From: RGIG3009 sp045541495
Lineage (GTDB): Bacteria; Bacillota; Clostridia; Oscillospirales; Acutalibacteraceae
DNA length: 64,000 bases
Assembly: GCA_045541495.1 (NCBI GenBank)
Contig: JAZQJE010000023.1
Span: 1-64,000 of the forward strand
Direction: 5' to 3'
The notes beneath the pieces are model-generated. The model made no database searches. It worked only from the letters and a program-made list of their open reading frames with translations, and was not told where the DNA came from. This document shows positions 1 to 8,419 of this stretch, in pieces. The number at the start of each line of letters is the position of its first letter. Position 1 is the stretch's first letter. The position numbers and the translations under genes are program-made.

Positions 1-6
1 AAGAAC

Positions 7-50
7 CAAAAGCGGCGGCCCCCGTTACCCCACGGGGGCCCTCGCTTTTG
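7..50 (-). terminator. Terminator of the nagA operon
   Basis: Inverted repeat 11-25 with 32-46 (GC-rich stem with two mismatches, 6-nt loop). Read on the minus strand it is followed by a TTTTGG stretch, just past the nagA stop. T-rich sequence also follows on the plus strand, so it may work both ways. Confidence 0.75.
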
Positions 51-65
51 TTTGTTGTGAGAAAA

Positions 66-1208
66 TCAGCGGTTGTCTACCTTGATCTCGCCGCGGACGA
101 TGACCAATTTGATATGGAAGTCTTCGTCTACCACCAACAGGTCGGCGGATTTGCCCACGGCAAGGGAGCCGATGGTCCGTTCGGCGCGGATGGCGCGGGC
201 GGGGTTGATGGTGGCGGATTTGACCGCTTGTTTCAGCGGAATGCCGAAACCGATGACGTTTTTCAGTTCTTCATACACGTTGGACGTGGAAGCGGCGATG
301 GTGCCGTCTGCCAAACGGGCTTTGCCTTCTTTGACATATACCGTTTGACCGCCCAGATCGTATTCGCCGTCTTTATGGCCGGCGGCACGCATGGAGTCGC
401 TGATGATGATGGAGTTATCTTCGCCCAACTGGGAGAACGCGATGCGCAACGCGGCAGGATGGATATGAAATCCGTCGCAGATCATTTCCGCCCGCACGCC
501 GCGGCTTTTCGCGTTGTCGAACACGGCGCCCACCACGCCGGGGGAACGGTGGGACAGGCCGCTTTGGGCATTGTACAGATGGGTGACATGGCGCACGCCC
601 CAATCGAAGGCGTTACAGGCGTCGTCGTAGTCGGCGGCAGTGTGGGCAATGGATACGGTGCAGAAGGGTTGCACTGCTTTGACAAATTCTTCCGCTCCGT
701 CACATTCGGGGGCGATATCCACCAATTTGACGATACCGCCGCTTTCTTCGTATAACCGCAAAAATTCGTCTTTATCGGGGTTGCGGACATAGCCGCCGTT
801 TTGGGCGCCTTTTTTGGACAAGGCAATATAGGGGCCTTCCATGTTGATGCCCGCGATGGCGGCGCCGCTCACGGTGTTCATGCTGTCTTTTACCACACGG
901 AAAATGGCGGTCAACTCTTCATAGGGCAGAGTCATGGACGTGGGGCAGAAGGAGGTGACACCCCGCTGTACCAAGCAGCGGGACATGGCTTCCAGTGCTT
1001 CAGGGGTGGCATCGCCGGTATCGTAGCCCGCGCAACCGTGAATATGGATATCCACAAGACCGGGCAATACGGTGTAACCGCTCAGGTCCAGCACGTGTTC
1101 GCCGTCGGTACGATCGTCGATGGCGGTGATGGTCTGTCCGTCTATGGTGATGTTTTGTTGTACAAGGTTAAAATCTTGGTCAAATATGACAGCGTTTTTC
1201 AGTAACAT
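66..1208 (-). CDS. nagA: N-acetylglucosamine-6-phosphate deacetylase
   Basis: Removes the acetyl group from N-acetylglucosamine-6-phosphate to give glucosamine-6-phosphate and acetate in the cytoplasm, feeding amino sugars into glycolysis and wall recycling. The 380 residues match the usual family length. Amidohydrolase metal and substrate motifs are visible: HIHG (His55/His57), NMEGPYI with Glu124, IAHT (His189), THLYNA (His210), DGFHIHP around 245-251 and SDSM with Asp271. It is the last gene of a minus-strand operon (DnaD-like, DnaI-like, pseudokinase, NagA), 20 nt after the pseudokinase. Its metabolic partner nagB is 52 kb away on its own. Confidence 0.95.
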   Translation of the reverse strand: MLLKNAVIFDQDFNLVQQNITIDGQTITAIDDRTDGEHVLDLSGYTVLPGLVDIHIHGCAGYDTGDATPEALEAMSRCLVQRGVTSFCPTSMTLPYEELTAIFRVVKDSMNTVSGAAIAGINMEGPYIALSKKGAQNGGYVRNPDKDEFLRLYEESGGIVKLVDIAPECDGAEEFVKAVQPFCTVSIAHTAADYDDACNAFDWGVRHVTHLYNAQSGLSHRSPGVVGAVFDNAKSRGVRAEMICDGFHIHPAALRIAFSQLGEDNSIIISDSMRAAGHKDGEYDLGGQTVYVKEGKARLADGTIAASTSNVYEELKNVIGFGIPLKQAVKSATINPARAIRAERTIGSLAVGKSADLLVVDEDFHIKLVIVRGEIKVDNR

Positions 1209-1228
1209 AAGGCATCTCCTTTGGAAAA

Positions 1229-2887
1229 TCAGTCGTCGGGGTCGGTTGTGGGGTCGGTTGCGGGGGTGTCGGGGGTCTGTTCCACGTTGCTGACAAGCAA
1301 AATGATTACATCACCCGCTTTTACTTTTTTCCCTGCTTGGGGCATGGTGCGTTCCACCAGACCTTTTTCCAGCTGGGACACTTGTAACGGCATGGATTCG
1401 CCCACGCGGAAGCCCAAGGCTTCCAGATACAGGCGAGCGTGTTCTTCTTTCCATCCGCTGACATCGGGCATGGTTTGGGTGACGGGACCCGCGCTCACGA
1501 TGACAGCAATGGTGCTGCCCCGTTCGGCCTGGTCACCGGCGGCGGGGGTTTGGGACACGATGGTGCCGCGGGGGGCGTCGTTGTATACAAAGCCCGCCAA
1601 TTCCACCGTCATTTTACCCGACAATTCCATGTCGGCAATGTCGTTGAACACTTTGCCTGCCACATTTTCCACCGAAATGGTGGCGTTGCCGGTGGGTTTG
1701 GTGACGATGGGGGCCGAGGTGGTGGTCTGCATGATCAGTTGGCCTTGAGTGGTGGTCGTGGTGGCGGGGGTATCGCCTCCCAGATTGATGAAGCCCAGTC
1801 CGTGCAGGGCAAACACCGCCACAATGGCCAGCGCCAGCACCACACCCACAAAGATCAGCCACAAGTAATTGCGCGCTTTTTTCTTTTGAGGTTGTTCCAT
1901 GGTCGTCTCCTCCTCTTTCAGTGCCGCCACGGCGGACGTGGCGGTCAACTCATCCAATAACTGCCGCGCGGTCTTGGTGCGGTATTCGCTGTTCACCCGC
2001 ATGGCACGGTACAGGCTTTCCTGCACATGAGGGGGCAAGGCATCTACCACTTCGGCGGGCATTAACAGTTCGTCCCCTTTTTTGGTGCGTTGGGGCGCGG
2101 CGGCGGGGGTCTTGCCCGTTAGGGCGAAGCACATGGCAGCCGCCAGACCGTAAACGTCGGTGGCAGTGTCGCAGTGCGCGCCGCCCTCATATTGTTCCGG
2201 CGCCGCATAGCCGCCGATCAGGGTGGGCTCACAGGCGGTGTTCATGGTGTGGGTATCGGGAATGCAGAAGTTTTTGATACGCAAGGTGCCTTCGTCGTCC
2301 ACCAGTATGTTTTTGGGACAGATACCCAAGTGCAGCACGCCCGCGGCGTGAATGGTGGACACGGCGGACAGGAGCGGCAGGAATAACTGGCGCGCCTGCT
2401 CGTAGGGCAGGGGGCCGTTGGCACGGACATACCGTTCCAGACTCATGCCGTTGCAGTATTCGCTGATACTGTAGGCGGTGCCGTTTTCTTCAAAAATATC
2501 AAAGTAGGGAACTACCGCCAATACATCCCGCAATCGTGCCACCGCTCTGGCACAGGACAGAAATTTTTGTTTATAGGCGGCGAAGGCGCCTTCGCAACCG
2601 TCTTTGATCTGCAATAAGCCGTCATCGCCCCGCACCGCCAAAGTGGTGGGGAAAAACTCCCGCACGGTGACGGGGGTATCATCCTGTCGGTCCAGCCCCA
2701 TATACACCGCGCTGTCGCCGGATACTTCCAACACGCGGCCTACCAGATAACGGCCGCTCAGCACCGTGCGGACTCGCATGTATTCGGGGGGGTTGACACC
2801 GCTGACGGGATAGCCGCAGCGGGAACATTTGCTATCGCCCTCGTTCAGGGGGGACATACAGCCCATGCACAGGGAACAATCTGCCAT
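1229..2887 (-). CDS. Membrane PASTA protein with an inactive-looking Ser/Thr kinase domain
   Basis: Domains of the 552 residues in order: a four-Cys zinc ribbon (CxxC at 7/10 and 21/24), a protein-kinase-like domain at about 42-315, a membrane helix at about 341-362, a short Thr-rich stretch, and two PASTA repeats at about 403-467 and 471-534. The layout resembles PknB/PrkC, which sense muropeptides outside and phosphorylate inside. Here the usual VAIK lysine is Arg76, the HRD loop reads HLGICPKN (catalytic Asp replaced by Gly188, following Lys by Cys190), and DFG reads NFC (206-208). The YAAPE activation-loop end is kept. I infer a pseudokinase, perhaps a cell-wall sensor or scaffold. The adjacent genes are dnaI-like (1-nt gap) and nagA. 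Confidence 0.85.
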   Translation of the reverse strand: MADCSLCMGCMSPLNEGDSKCSRCGYPVSGVNPPEYMRVRTVLSGRYLVGRVLEVSGDSAVYMGLDRQDDTPVTVREFFPTTLAVRGDDGLLQIKDGCEGAFAAYKQKFLSCARAVARLRDVLAVVPYFDIFEENGTAYSISEYCNGMSLERYVRANGPLPYEQARQLFLPLLSAVSTIHAAGVLHLGICPKNILVDDEGTLRIKNFCIPDTHTMNTACEPTLIGGYAAPEQYEGGAHCDTATDVYGLAAAMCFALTGKTPAAAPQRTKKGDELLMPAEVVDALPPHVQESLYRAMRVNSEYRTKTARQLLDELTATSAVAALKEEETTMEQPQKKKARNYLWLIFVGVVLALAIVAVFALHGLGFINLGGDTPATTTTTQGQLIMQTTTSAPIVTKPTGNATISVENVAGKVFNDIADMELSGKMTVELAGFVYNDAPRGTIVSQTPAAGDQAERGSTIAVIVSAGPVTQTMPDVSGWKEEHARLYLEALGFRVGESMPLQVSQLEKGLVERTMPQAGKKVKAGDVIILLVSNVEQTPDTPATDPTTDPDD

Positions 2888-2888
2888 T

Positions 2889-3881
2889 TTATGCGCCTCC
2901 TATGGATTGTTTCAGTTTCAGCAGACGGATATCCGCACCCGCACATACCAGCGGTTGGAACGTGCCCGTGATACGGGACGCGATGGCTTCACCGTAACGG
3001 TCGGTCAGTTCTTTCTGGTTTAGGTTGGTGCTGATGATGGTGGGTTTTCCCTCCAACATTCGTCCATTTACAATATTATACAACGCCGCCGTATAGAACG
3101 GACCGGAAAATTCCGTTCCCACATCGTCTAAGATCAGTAGGTCACAGTCGTTTAACACGTCTTCACTGTTGCCTTCGGCGCGGCCGAAGTGTTCTTTTTC
3201 CAAGCGGTGAAGAAGTTTTTGAATGGGGCCGTATACTACGGAATAGCCTTTTGCCATGACCACCCCCGCGATGGCCAAGGACAGATGAGTTTTGCCCACG
3301 CCGGTGGGGCCGCGAAGCAACAAACTGGCATCGCACCCGTCAAATTCTTCCGCGTACAGACGGCAATAGTCGATCACTTCCCGCATACGGGCGCGGGGGG
3401 AGATGCCGGTGCGGCCGTCGGGACGGTCGGAATAAAACTCTAGCGACAGGTCGTCGAACGACAAGGGACGCATGGCGGACAGGTCCGACAACGAACGGCA
3501 GGACAGTTCCCGCAACAACGCTTCCAGACAGGTACACCGTTTGCCGTTTACCATACCCGTATCTTCACAATGGGGACAGGTGTATTGGGGTTCGAAATTG
3601 GTGGCGGTCTGCCCGTGTTCCTGCAACAGCATGGCCATTTCTACCTGCAGGGACAGGTTTTCGGCCTTGATCTTTTCCACGGCGGCGGAAACGTCTCCGC
3701 CCGCCAATACGGCATTGATCACTTTGGAGGAGGAGAGCGCCATTAACCGCTCGATCTCCTGTAAACGGGGGATCTCCCGTATCATTTGTTCCCGAAACGC
3801 GGCGGCGCGGGCAGTGGCGGTGCCACGGCGTTGTTCCAGTTCTGCCAAGGCTTTGGTATAACTATCGCGGCTGAATGCCAT
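2889..3881 (-). CDS. dnaI: DnaC/DnaI-type helicase loader ATPase
   Basis: AAA+ ATPase of the DnaC/DnaI/IstB group that loads the replicative helicase. At 330 residues it has a helical N-terminus, a zinc-finger-like segment with Cys102, Cys105, Cys116 and Cys118, Walker A GPTGVGKTH at 191-199 and Walker B LLILDD at 248-253. The N-terminal zinc segment followed by an AAA+ core is the helicase-loader arrangement, which fits better than a transposon IstB. The upstream neighbour is a DnaD-domain protein (3-nt gap), so the two probably act together in primosome assembly. The symbol is assigned by family and context. Confidence 0.85.
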   Translation of the reverse strand: MAFSRDSYTKALAELEQRRGTATARAAAFREQMIREIPRLQEIERLMALSSSKVINAVLAGGDVSAAVEKIKAENLSLQVEMAMLLQEHGQTATNFEPQYTCPHCEDTGMVNGKRCTCLEALLRELSCRSLSDLSAMRPLSFDDLSLEFYSDRPDGRTGISPRARMREVIDYCRLYAEEFDGCDASLLLRGPTGVGKTHLSLAIAGVVMAKGYSVVYGPIQKLLHRLEKEHFGRAEGNSEDVLNDCDLLILDDVGTEFSGPFYTAALYNIVNGRMLEGKPTIISTNLNQKELTDRYGEAIASRITGTFQPLVCAGADIRLLKLKQSIGGA

Positions 3882-3884
3882 GGG

Positions 3885-4814
3885 TTATCCCCCTTTCTTT
3901 TTCTTTTTGTATTTGGGAATGTAGGATTCCACCATCTGCTCGTAGTCTCCGCCGTCACGGTCGGCAGGGGCGGATGGTGGACCGTTCAGGTCGGCGGCGG
4001 TGGTGATGCCTTGTTCCCGCCAATTTTCCAAAATGCGGTTGACATAGCGGATCTCGAAACGGCCGTTTTTCTCTTCGGAAAGGCGGGCCGCTGCTTGCAA
4101 CAGGTCATCCCCCATTTGCCAGCCGAAGATCCAGTTTTCCGCCATGGTCATGTTGCCCGCGGTGGCGGTGAGGGGTTTTACAAGGCCGCACACCGTTTGC
4201 ACTTTTTGCAATGCCTGATGGCACCGTTCCAGCCGACACAGGTATTCTTCGGCGGCGGCAATGGTGCAAATCCCTTTATCCGCCCAGTCCAAGGCGATCT
4301 TTTCAATATAACGGATGGAAAACCGTTCGGCACTGACGGCATATCCCGCCGCCATGAGGATCACCTCGGCGGGCAGCCCCGCCGTGGCGAACAGGTATAA
4401 CAAGGTTTCCATATCAAAGGGGGACAAGGGTTTGCCCAGACGGGCACTGACCGTATCCAACAAATAGGCGAATTCGGGGCTGGCGTTGCGGGCGGCGATC
4501 ACATCGTCCATTTGGGGTTTGACGATGGGGGGGGCGGGGGCGGCTTTTTTCGCCGCGGGAGCGGGTTTTTGGACGGTGCCGTCCCCTTGCAGAATTCCCG
4601 CCGACAGCCAGTATTGCATGGCATCGATACAGTCTGCCGCTTGATAACCGATGGCGGCGGCACAAGCTTTGGCATCGAAGGTGCCGTTTAGGGCAAACCA
4701 CAACAGCACTTTCAGTTGCAAAGGCCCCGCCAACTTTAAATGCTGTTCCGCTACGGCAGCGGGAAGGGCCACGATCCGCCCCAATTCGGCGGGATTCCAC
4801 CCGTATGTTGCCAT
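3885..4814 (-). CDS. DnaD-domain primosome protein (DnaB/DnaD-like)
   Basis: The 309-residue protein has the features of Firmicute DnaB/DnaD replication-initiation proteins: a winged-helix-like N-terminus (about 1-95), a Pro/Ala-rich linker (about 98-115), two DnaD-like helical repeats (about 118-195 and 220-275) with a YIEKIALDW / YVNRILENW signature in each, and a basic tail ending in a lysine run. The two repeats look like DDBH2 copies. It is first in the operon, with the ribosome binding site AAAGGAGG ahead of the ATG at 4814. Sequence alone does not tell DnaB from DnaD. Confidence 0.8.
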   Translation of the reverse strand: MATYGWNPAELGRIVALPAAVAEQHLKLAGPLQLKVLLWFALNGTFDAKACAAAIGYQAADCIDAMQYWLSAGILQGDGTVQKPAPAAKKAAPAPPIVKPQMDDVIAARNASPEFAYLLDTVSARLGKPLSPFDMETLLYLFATAGLPAEVILMAAGYAVSAERFSIRYIEKIALDWADKGICTIAAAEEYLCRLERCHQALQKVQTVCGLVKPLTATAGNMTMAENWIFGWQMGDDLLQAAARLSEEKNGRFEIRYVNRILENWREQGITTAADLNGPPSAPADRDGGDYEQMVESYIPKYKKKKKGG

Positions 4815-4848
4815 TTCGGCACCTCCTTTCGATATCTTCTCACGCTAC

Positions 4849-4878
4849 ATTATACACAACAACCCCACCGAAACGCAA
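4849..4878 (-). promoter_or_regulatory. Sigma-A promoter of the dnaD-dnaI-pseudokinase-nagA operon
   Basis: On the minus strand TTGCGT (4878-4873), an 18-bp spacer and a perfect TATAAT (4854-4849), about 35 bp upstream of the DnaD-like start. It is divergent from the ferredoxin promoter. Confidence 0.7.
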
Positions 4879-4917
4879 GGGGGAATTTACGATTTCGGGG
4901 ATGGGTGTAAAATTTAG

Positions 4918-4946
4918 TTGATTTTTTAGGGTAAATGTGCTATGGT
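4918..4946 (+). promoter_or_regulatory. Sigma-A promoter of the ferredoxin gene
   Basis: TTGATT at 4918-4923, a 17-bp spacer and TATGGT at 4941-4946, about 37 bp upstream of the ferredoxin ATG. Confidence 0.6.
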
Positions 4947-4982
4947 AGTAAAAAGATCCTTGGCAAAGGAGGTGCCTTGAAC

Positions 4983-5153
4983 ATGGCCTATATTATCAAC
5001 GACGATTGCATCGCCTGCGGCGCTTGCGCCGAGGGTTGCCCCGTAGAAGCGATTTCGGAGGGCGATGGCAAATACGTTATCGATGCCGCTACTTGCATCG
5101 ATTGCGGCGCTTGTGCCGATGCTTGTCCGGTTGCCGCTCCTCAAGCGGAGTAA
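4983..5153 (+). CDS. 2[4Fe-4S] ferredoxin
   Basis: A 56-residue clostridial-type ferredoxin, a small cytoplasmic electron carrier for reductases and hydrogenases. Two complete CxxCxxCxxxC motifs are present (Cys9/12/15/19 and Cys38/41/44/48), each able to bind one [4Fe-4S] cluster; the fourth Cys of each is followed by Pro as usual. I chose the ATG at 4983, 7 nt after AAAGGAGGTG, over an in-frame upstream start, because it gives the canonical MAYIINDDC beginning. The gene is monocistronic, with its own promoter and terminator. Confidence 0.95.
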   Translation: MAYIINDDCIACGACAEGCPVEAISEGDGKYVIDAATCIDCGACADACPVAAPQAE

Positions 5154-5169
5154 TGTCGGAACTGAAAAT

Positions 5170-5200
5170 GCCGGATGGCCACAGGTCATCCGGCTTTTTT
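5170..5200 (+). terminator. Terminator after ferredoxin
   Basis: Stem GCCGGATG (5170-5177) with CATCCGGC (5187-5194), followed by six T. Confidence 0.9.
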
Positions 5201-5226
5201 ACTTCACGAAGTAAGGGGGAAAGACC

Positions 5227-5886
5227 ATGGGCCGAGAACCGTTGCCAAACGGCTATATCGTCGATACGGCGGATAACTGCACGTTTGGGACAGATGCCCT
5301 GTTGTTATCCGCTTTTGCCGCAGTAGCACCCCATGAACGGGTGTGCGATCTGGGAACGGGGTGCGGGATTTTATTGTTGTTGTGCCCCAAAACCGTGAAA
5401 GGCGACGGGGTGGAAGGGTTTCCGGCCGCCGCGGCGCTTGCTCGACACAACATGGAACAAAACGGTCTTTCCCACCGCTTTACCATATATGAACAAGATT
5501 GGAAGGACCCGTTACCGCTGACGGCGGGCGGGTATGATCGGGTGTTGTGTAACCCGCCGTATTTCCCTGAAACGGCGGGCAAGATCAGCACCGACCCCGC
5601 CCGCCGCATGGCGCGGCATGAGCGTGGGGATACCTTGGGGGCGGTGACCCGCGCTGCTGCCAAACTGCTTAAAAACGGGGGACGGTTTATCTTGTGTCAC
5701 CGTCCCGAACGGTTGGCGGACGTATTGGCGGTGCTCCGCGAACAGGGGTTGGAACCAAAGCGGATACAATTTGTGCACCACGGCGGTGATAGCGAGCCGT
5801 TTTTGTGGTTGTGTGAGGCGGTGAAAGGCGGTCGCCCGTCTTTGCGGGTACTGCCGCCGTTAATCGTGAAGGAGAGAGAAACATGA
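5227..5886 (+). CDS. tRNA1(Val) N6-adenine methyltransferase-like protein
   Basis: SAM-dependent methyltransferase of the TrmN6/YfiC group, which makes N6-methyladenosine at position 37 of tRNA1(Val). The 219 residues hold the SAM-binding motif DLGTGCGIL (about 42-50) and the N6-adenine methylase signature NPPYF (about 104-108). The start MGREPLPNGYIVDT resembles family members that begin with a xLxNGYxIxQ segment. Its last codon overlaps rsmI by 4 nt (ATGA), the common Firmicute pairing of these two RNA methyltransferases. The exact RNA substrate is inferred. Confidence 0.85.
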   Translation: MGREPLPNGYIVDTADNCTFGTDALLLSAFAAVAPHERVCDLGTGCGILLLLCPKTVKGDGVEGFPAAAALARHNMEQNGLSHRFTIYEQDWKDPLPLTAGGYDRVLCNPPYFPETAGKISTDPARRMARHERGDTLGAVTRAAAKLLKNGGRFILCHRPERLADVLAVLREQGLEPKRIQFVHHGGDSEPFLWLCEAVKGGRPSLRVLPPLIVKERET

Positions 5887-6713
5887 GTGGAACACTGACA
5901 TTGGTGGGGACGCCCATCGGCAATCTGTCGGATTTTTCGCCCCGTGCGGTGGAAGCCTTGGAAAAGTGCGATTTTATTGCGGCGGAGGATACGCGGGTAT
6001 CGCTGACGTTGCTCAATCATTTCGGTATCCGCAAACCCCTGATCAGTTATTTTGAACATAACAAAAAAGAAAAAGGCGAGATCATCTGCCGCAAGTTGTT
6101 GGACGGGGAAAACGCCGTGTTGGTGACCGATGCGGGTATGCCCGCCATCTCCGATCCCGGTGAGGAATTGGTGGCCCAATGTCACGAACGGGGAATCCCC
6201 GTGACAGTGGTGCCGGGGCCCAGTGCCGTGGTGACGGCGTTGGCGGTGTCGGGGATGCCCGGCGGGCGGTTTACCTTTGAGGGGTTTTTGAGCGTTAACC
6301 GTCGCAGTCGGCGGGAACATCTGCAAGAATTGGTGGGCGAGCGGCGCACCATGATCTTTTATGAGGCACCTCACAAATTGTTGTATACGTTACAGGATAT
6401 GTTGGCGGCGTGGGGCGATCGACGGATCTGTTTGGTGAGGGAACTGACCAAACTCCACGAAGAAGTGATCCGCACCACGTTATCCAAAGCGGTGGTACGG
6501 TATACCGACACCCCGCCTCGCGGCGAGTTTGTAATGATCATTGAGGGCGCTGCCGCGGAAGAAAAAATCGTGTGCACCCCCGAAGAAGCGGCGACATTGG
6601 CGCGGGACAAGATGGCAGAAGAAGGGTTGTCCGCATCCATGGCCGCCAAGGCGGTCGCCGCCGAAACAGGGCTCAAAAAGGGCGATATTTATCGGTTGTT
6701 GACGGAGGATTGA
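5883..6713 (+). CDS. rsmI: 16S rRNA (cytidine1402-2'-O)-methyltransferase
   Basis: RsmI 2'-O-methylates C1402 in the decoding centre of 16S rRNA. The 276 residues carry the tetrapyrrole-methylase fold motifs: GTPIGNL near the start, AAEDTR (about 37-42), VTDAGMPAISDPG (about 81-93) and VPGPSA. The C-terminal helical region ends in a typical KGDIYRLL segment. The ATG overlaps the stop of the preceding methyltransferase, indicating translational coupling. Confidence 0.95.
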   Translation: MSGTLTLVGTPIGNLSDFSPRAVEALEKCDFIAAEDTRVSLTLLNHFGIRKPLISYFEHNKKEKGEIICRKLLDGENAVLVTDAGMPAISDPGEELVAQCHERGIPVTVVPGPSAVVTALAVSGMPGGRFTFEGFLSVNRRSRREHLQELVGERRTMIFYEAPHKLLYTLQDMLAAWGDRRICLVRELTKLHEEVIRTTLSKAVVRYTDTPPRGEFVMIIEGAAAEEKIVCTPEEAATLARDKMAEEGLSASMAAKAVAAETGLKKGDIYRLLTED

Positions 6714-6716
6714 AGT

Positions 6717-7301
6717 ATGACGGTATCAATTTTTGCGGGTGTAGACACCGGCACGGTGGTGATGATCGTGTTGGCGGTCATCATCGGTGTGTATTTGCAT
6801 GTGTTGGAACGAAAACAAAAAAAGGGCGACACCGACGTGTGCGCCCGGTATGCTCGGTTGACCGAAGAACACCTTGCCGCCTTGGATGACGAGGAGTTGG
6901 TGCGGGCGGTGGCCGCTAATCTTACGGCAAAACAAGATCGACAACACCCCGATCTCAGTTTGGTATTGCCGTTGTTATCCCCCGGTCGATGCGGGGTGTA
7001 CAGTGTATGGTTGGTGGTCAACGAATTGGCACGGCGGGAGTTGAAGGGGTATTTTCGCAGCCCCTACCGTCGGTTTGCCGCCTTTGCCGCCGAGGGATTT
7101 TCTCTCATTGGGGCGACGGTCTGTGCCGAAGCCATGACCGCCGCCTGCAAACGGTATGAACGGGAAAAGAACGGCGAAAAAGAATTGCCCTCTTGGGAAA
7201 TGTTAACCGATGAGTTGCGGCAAGCCATCACTGCCGAACAGCCCCTTGCTCGTTGCGCGGCGTATATTCGGGATAACACGGCGGAGTTTGTGGATCGGTA
7301 A
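6717..7301 (+). CDS. Hypothetical membrane-anchored protein
   Basis: A 194-residue protein that I do not recognise. One N-terminal membrane helix (about 9-26, VDTGTVVMIVLAVIIGVYL) is followed by a charged KQKKGD stop-transfer sequence and a mostly helical soluble domain rich in Ala, Glu and Arg, probably cytoplasmic by the positive-inside rule. It starts 3 nt after rsmI and is probably co-transcribed. There are no catalytic motifs, so no function is assigned. Confidence 0.65.
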   Translation: MTVSIFAGVDTGTVVMIVLAVIIGVYLHVLERKQKKGDTDVCARYARLTEEHLAALDDEELVRAVAANLTAKQDRQHPDLSLVLPLLSPGRCGVYSVWLVVNELARRELKGYFRSPYRRFAAFAAEGFSLIGATVCAEAMTAACKRYEREKNGEKELPSWEMLTDELRQAITAEQPLARCAAYIRDNTAEFVDR

Positions 7302-7326
7302 AGGGAGCGAGGGGTTTTTTCTATAA

Positions 7327-7442
7327 CACCTCATCCGTCTTTTTGCTGCGCAAAAATCCACCTTCCCCTCAAGGGAAAGGCTTTTCCACGCCGGAGATAG
7401 TAATAAGGCTTCTCCTTGAGCAGAGGCGCTGTCCGCAGGGCG
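7327..7442. repeat. Dispersed intergenic repeat, two inverted modules
   Basis: CACCTCATCCGTCT followed by a small hairpin (TTTTTGCTGCGCAAAAA) and a CCTTCCCCTCAAGGG-type palindrome (to 7385). A second module at 7405-7442 is roughly an inverted version. A related copy starts with the same CACCTCATCCGTCT at 38981. The repeat sits between convergent genes. Confidence 0.7.
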
Positions 7443-7784
7443 TTAGAAGGCGATGTAGAGGATTGCTAACAACAATTCCATGGGTGCGCCGTTTTTCGCC
7501 AGCACCGCTGCCAATAACAAGAGAAGCAGGCGTTCGTTGTCGCCGCCGAATAGGGATAACAGGCCGCCGCGGGCGGTCTGTTCGGGTTTGTGGCACGGCA
7601 CAGTGACCGGCGGGTGTGGCGGCGCGGGTGCGGGCGGCGGATCTTGCAACAAGGGCGCCACCGTTACGCCGCGATAGACGGTGACCGGATGATCCTCTAC
7701 CAATCGACGGGACCGTTCCGCCATTTCCTTGACACGGGCGGCGGCTTGTTGTTGCAGTTGCATGACATGAGCGGCAGAATTCAT
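7443..7784 (-). CDS. Hypothetical protein with hydrophobic C-terminus
   Basis: A 113-residue protein of unknown function. The helical N-terminus (about 1-35) is followed by a Pro/Ala-rich linker (about 48-65) and a strongly hydrophobic tail (about 83-113, with LLLLLLAAVLA and LLLAILYIAF) that should insert in the membrane. It overlaps the upstream gene by 4 nt (ATGA) and ends a three-gene minus-strand set of small Leu/Ala-rich proteins. I cannot name the family. Confidence 0.6.
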   Translation of the reverse strand: MNSAAHVMQLQQQAAARVKEMAERSRRLVEDHPVTVYRGVTVAPLLQDPPPAPAPPHPPVTVPCHKPEQTARGGLLSLFGGDNERLLLLLLAAVLAKNGAPMELLLAILYIAF

Positions 7785-8116
7785 TTAAACAGCCCCCTTT
7801 CTTGTAGGAGCGGTAACAGTTTCAGCAATTGCATGAGTTTTACCGATTCGTCCAACCGTTTTTCCCGTTCCCCGTGCAGATACGGGCGCAGGGCTTTCAG
7901 CAGAGCGGTATGTTCGTCGTCTTTGCCGAAAGAAGAAAATAAAGGCATCAAGTTCAGCAGTCCCGACAGGTCCGGTGACGGATCGGGGGCGGGCGCGGGC
8001 GCGGGCGGCGGGTCGGCGTTGCCCATCCCCAGTGCCGCCATGGCATCGCTGATCTTGGCAAGTCCTTCCGGCGAATTCAAGAGAGCATCCAGTTTTTTGC
8101 CCAGATCGGCGTCCAT
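7781..8116 (-). CDS. Hypothetical small helical protein
   Basis: A 111-residue protein of unknown function, middle gene of the small-protein trio. The N-terminal helix resembles the start of the upstream gene product (short LLNSPEGLAKISDAM-type segment). An alternating Pro-Ala tract (about 36-46) separates it from a second helical domain with KLMQLLKLLPLLQERG near the end. The Pro-Ala linker matches the one in the downstream gene, suggesting the set evolved together. Confidence 0.55.
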   Translation of the reverse strand: MDADLGKKLDALLNSPEGLAKISDAMAALGMGNADPPPAPAPAPDPSPDLSGLLNLMPLFSSFGKDDEHTALLKALRPYLHGEREKRLDESVKLMQLLKLLPLLQERGLFK

Positions 8117-8119
8117 GGG

Positions 8120-8353
8120 TCAGTTTCCTCCTAACAGTTGTTGCAGTAACGTCTGAGCGGCGGGAGAACGGAGCAGGTGTTCCCATGTTTCGCGGTCACC
8201 TGCAAGAGCGGACAGGTTGGGCCCCACCTTATCGGACAGGGATTGAAGATTTCCGCTTTGTACGGTCTTTTGTAATTGTTCGGGCGTCATCCCTAAGCGG
8301 GCGGACGCATAGGTGAGAAGCGCTTGTACTTGATCGGGTGTAGGTTGACTCAT
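8120..8353 (-). CDS. Hypothetical small protein
   Basis: A 77-residue protein, first of the trio. I chose the ATG at 8353 because AAAGGAGG sits 7 nt upstream (8367-8361); an in-frame upstream start lacks such a site. It is predicted helical, with a putative YASARLGMTPEQL segment, and ends LLQQLLGGN. It contains no cysteines, membrane helix or known motif, and its function is unknown. Confidence 0.55.
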   Translation of the reverse strand: MSQPTPDQVQALLTYASARLGMTPEQLQKTVQSGNLQSLSDKVGPNLSALAGDRETWEHLLRSPAAQTLLQQLLGGN

Positions 8354-8419
8354 ACGACGACCTCCTTTGTTGACAGTATATGTGAAAACGAGACCATTTA
8401 GAAAAGGAACGGTGAGAAT

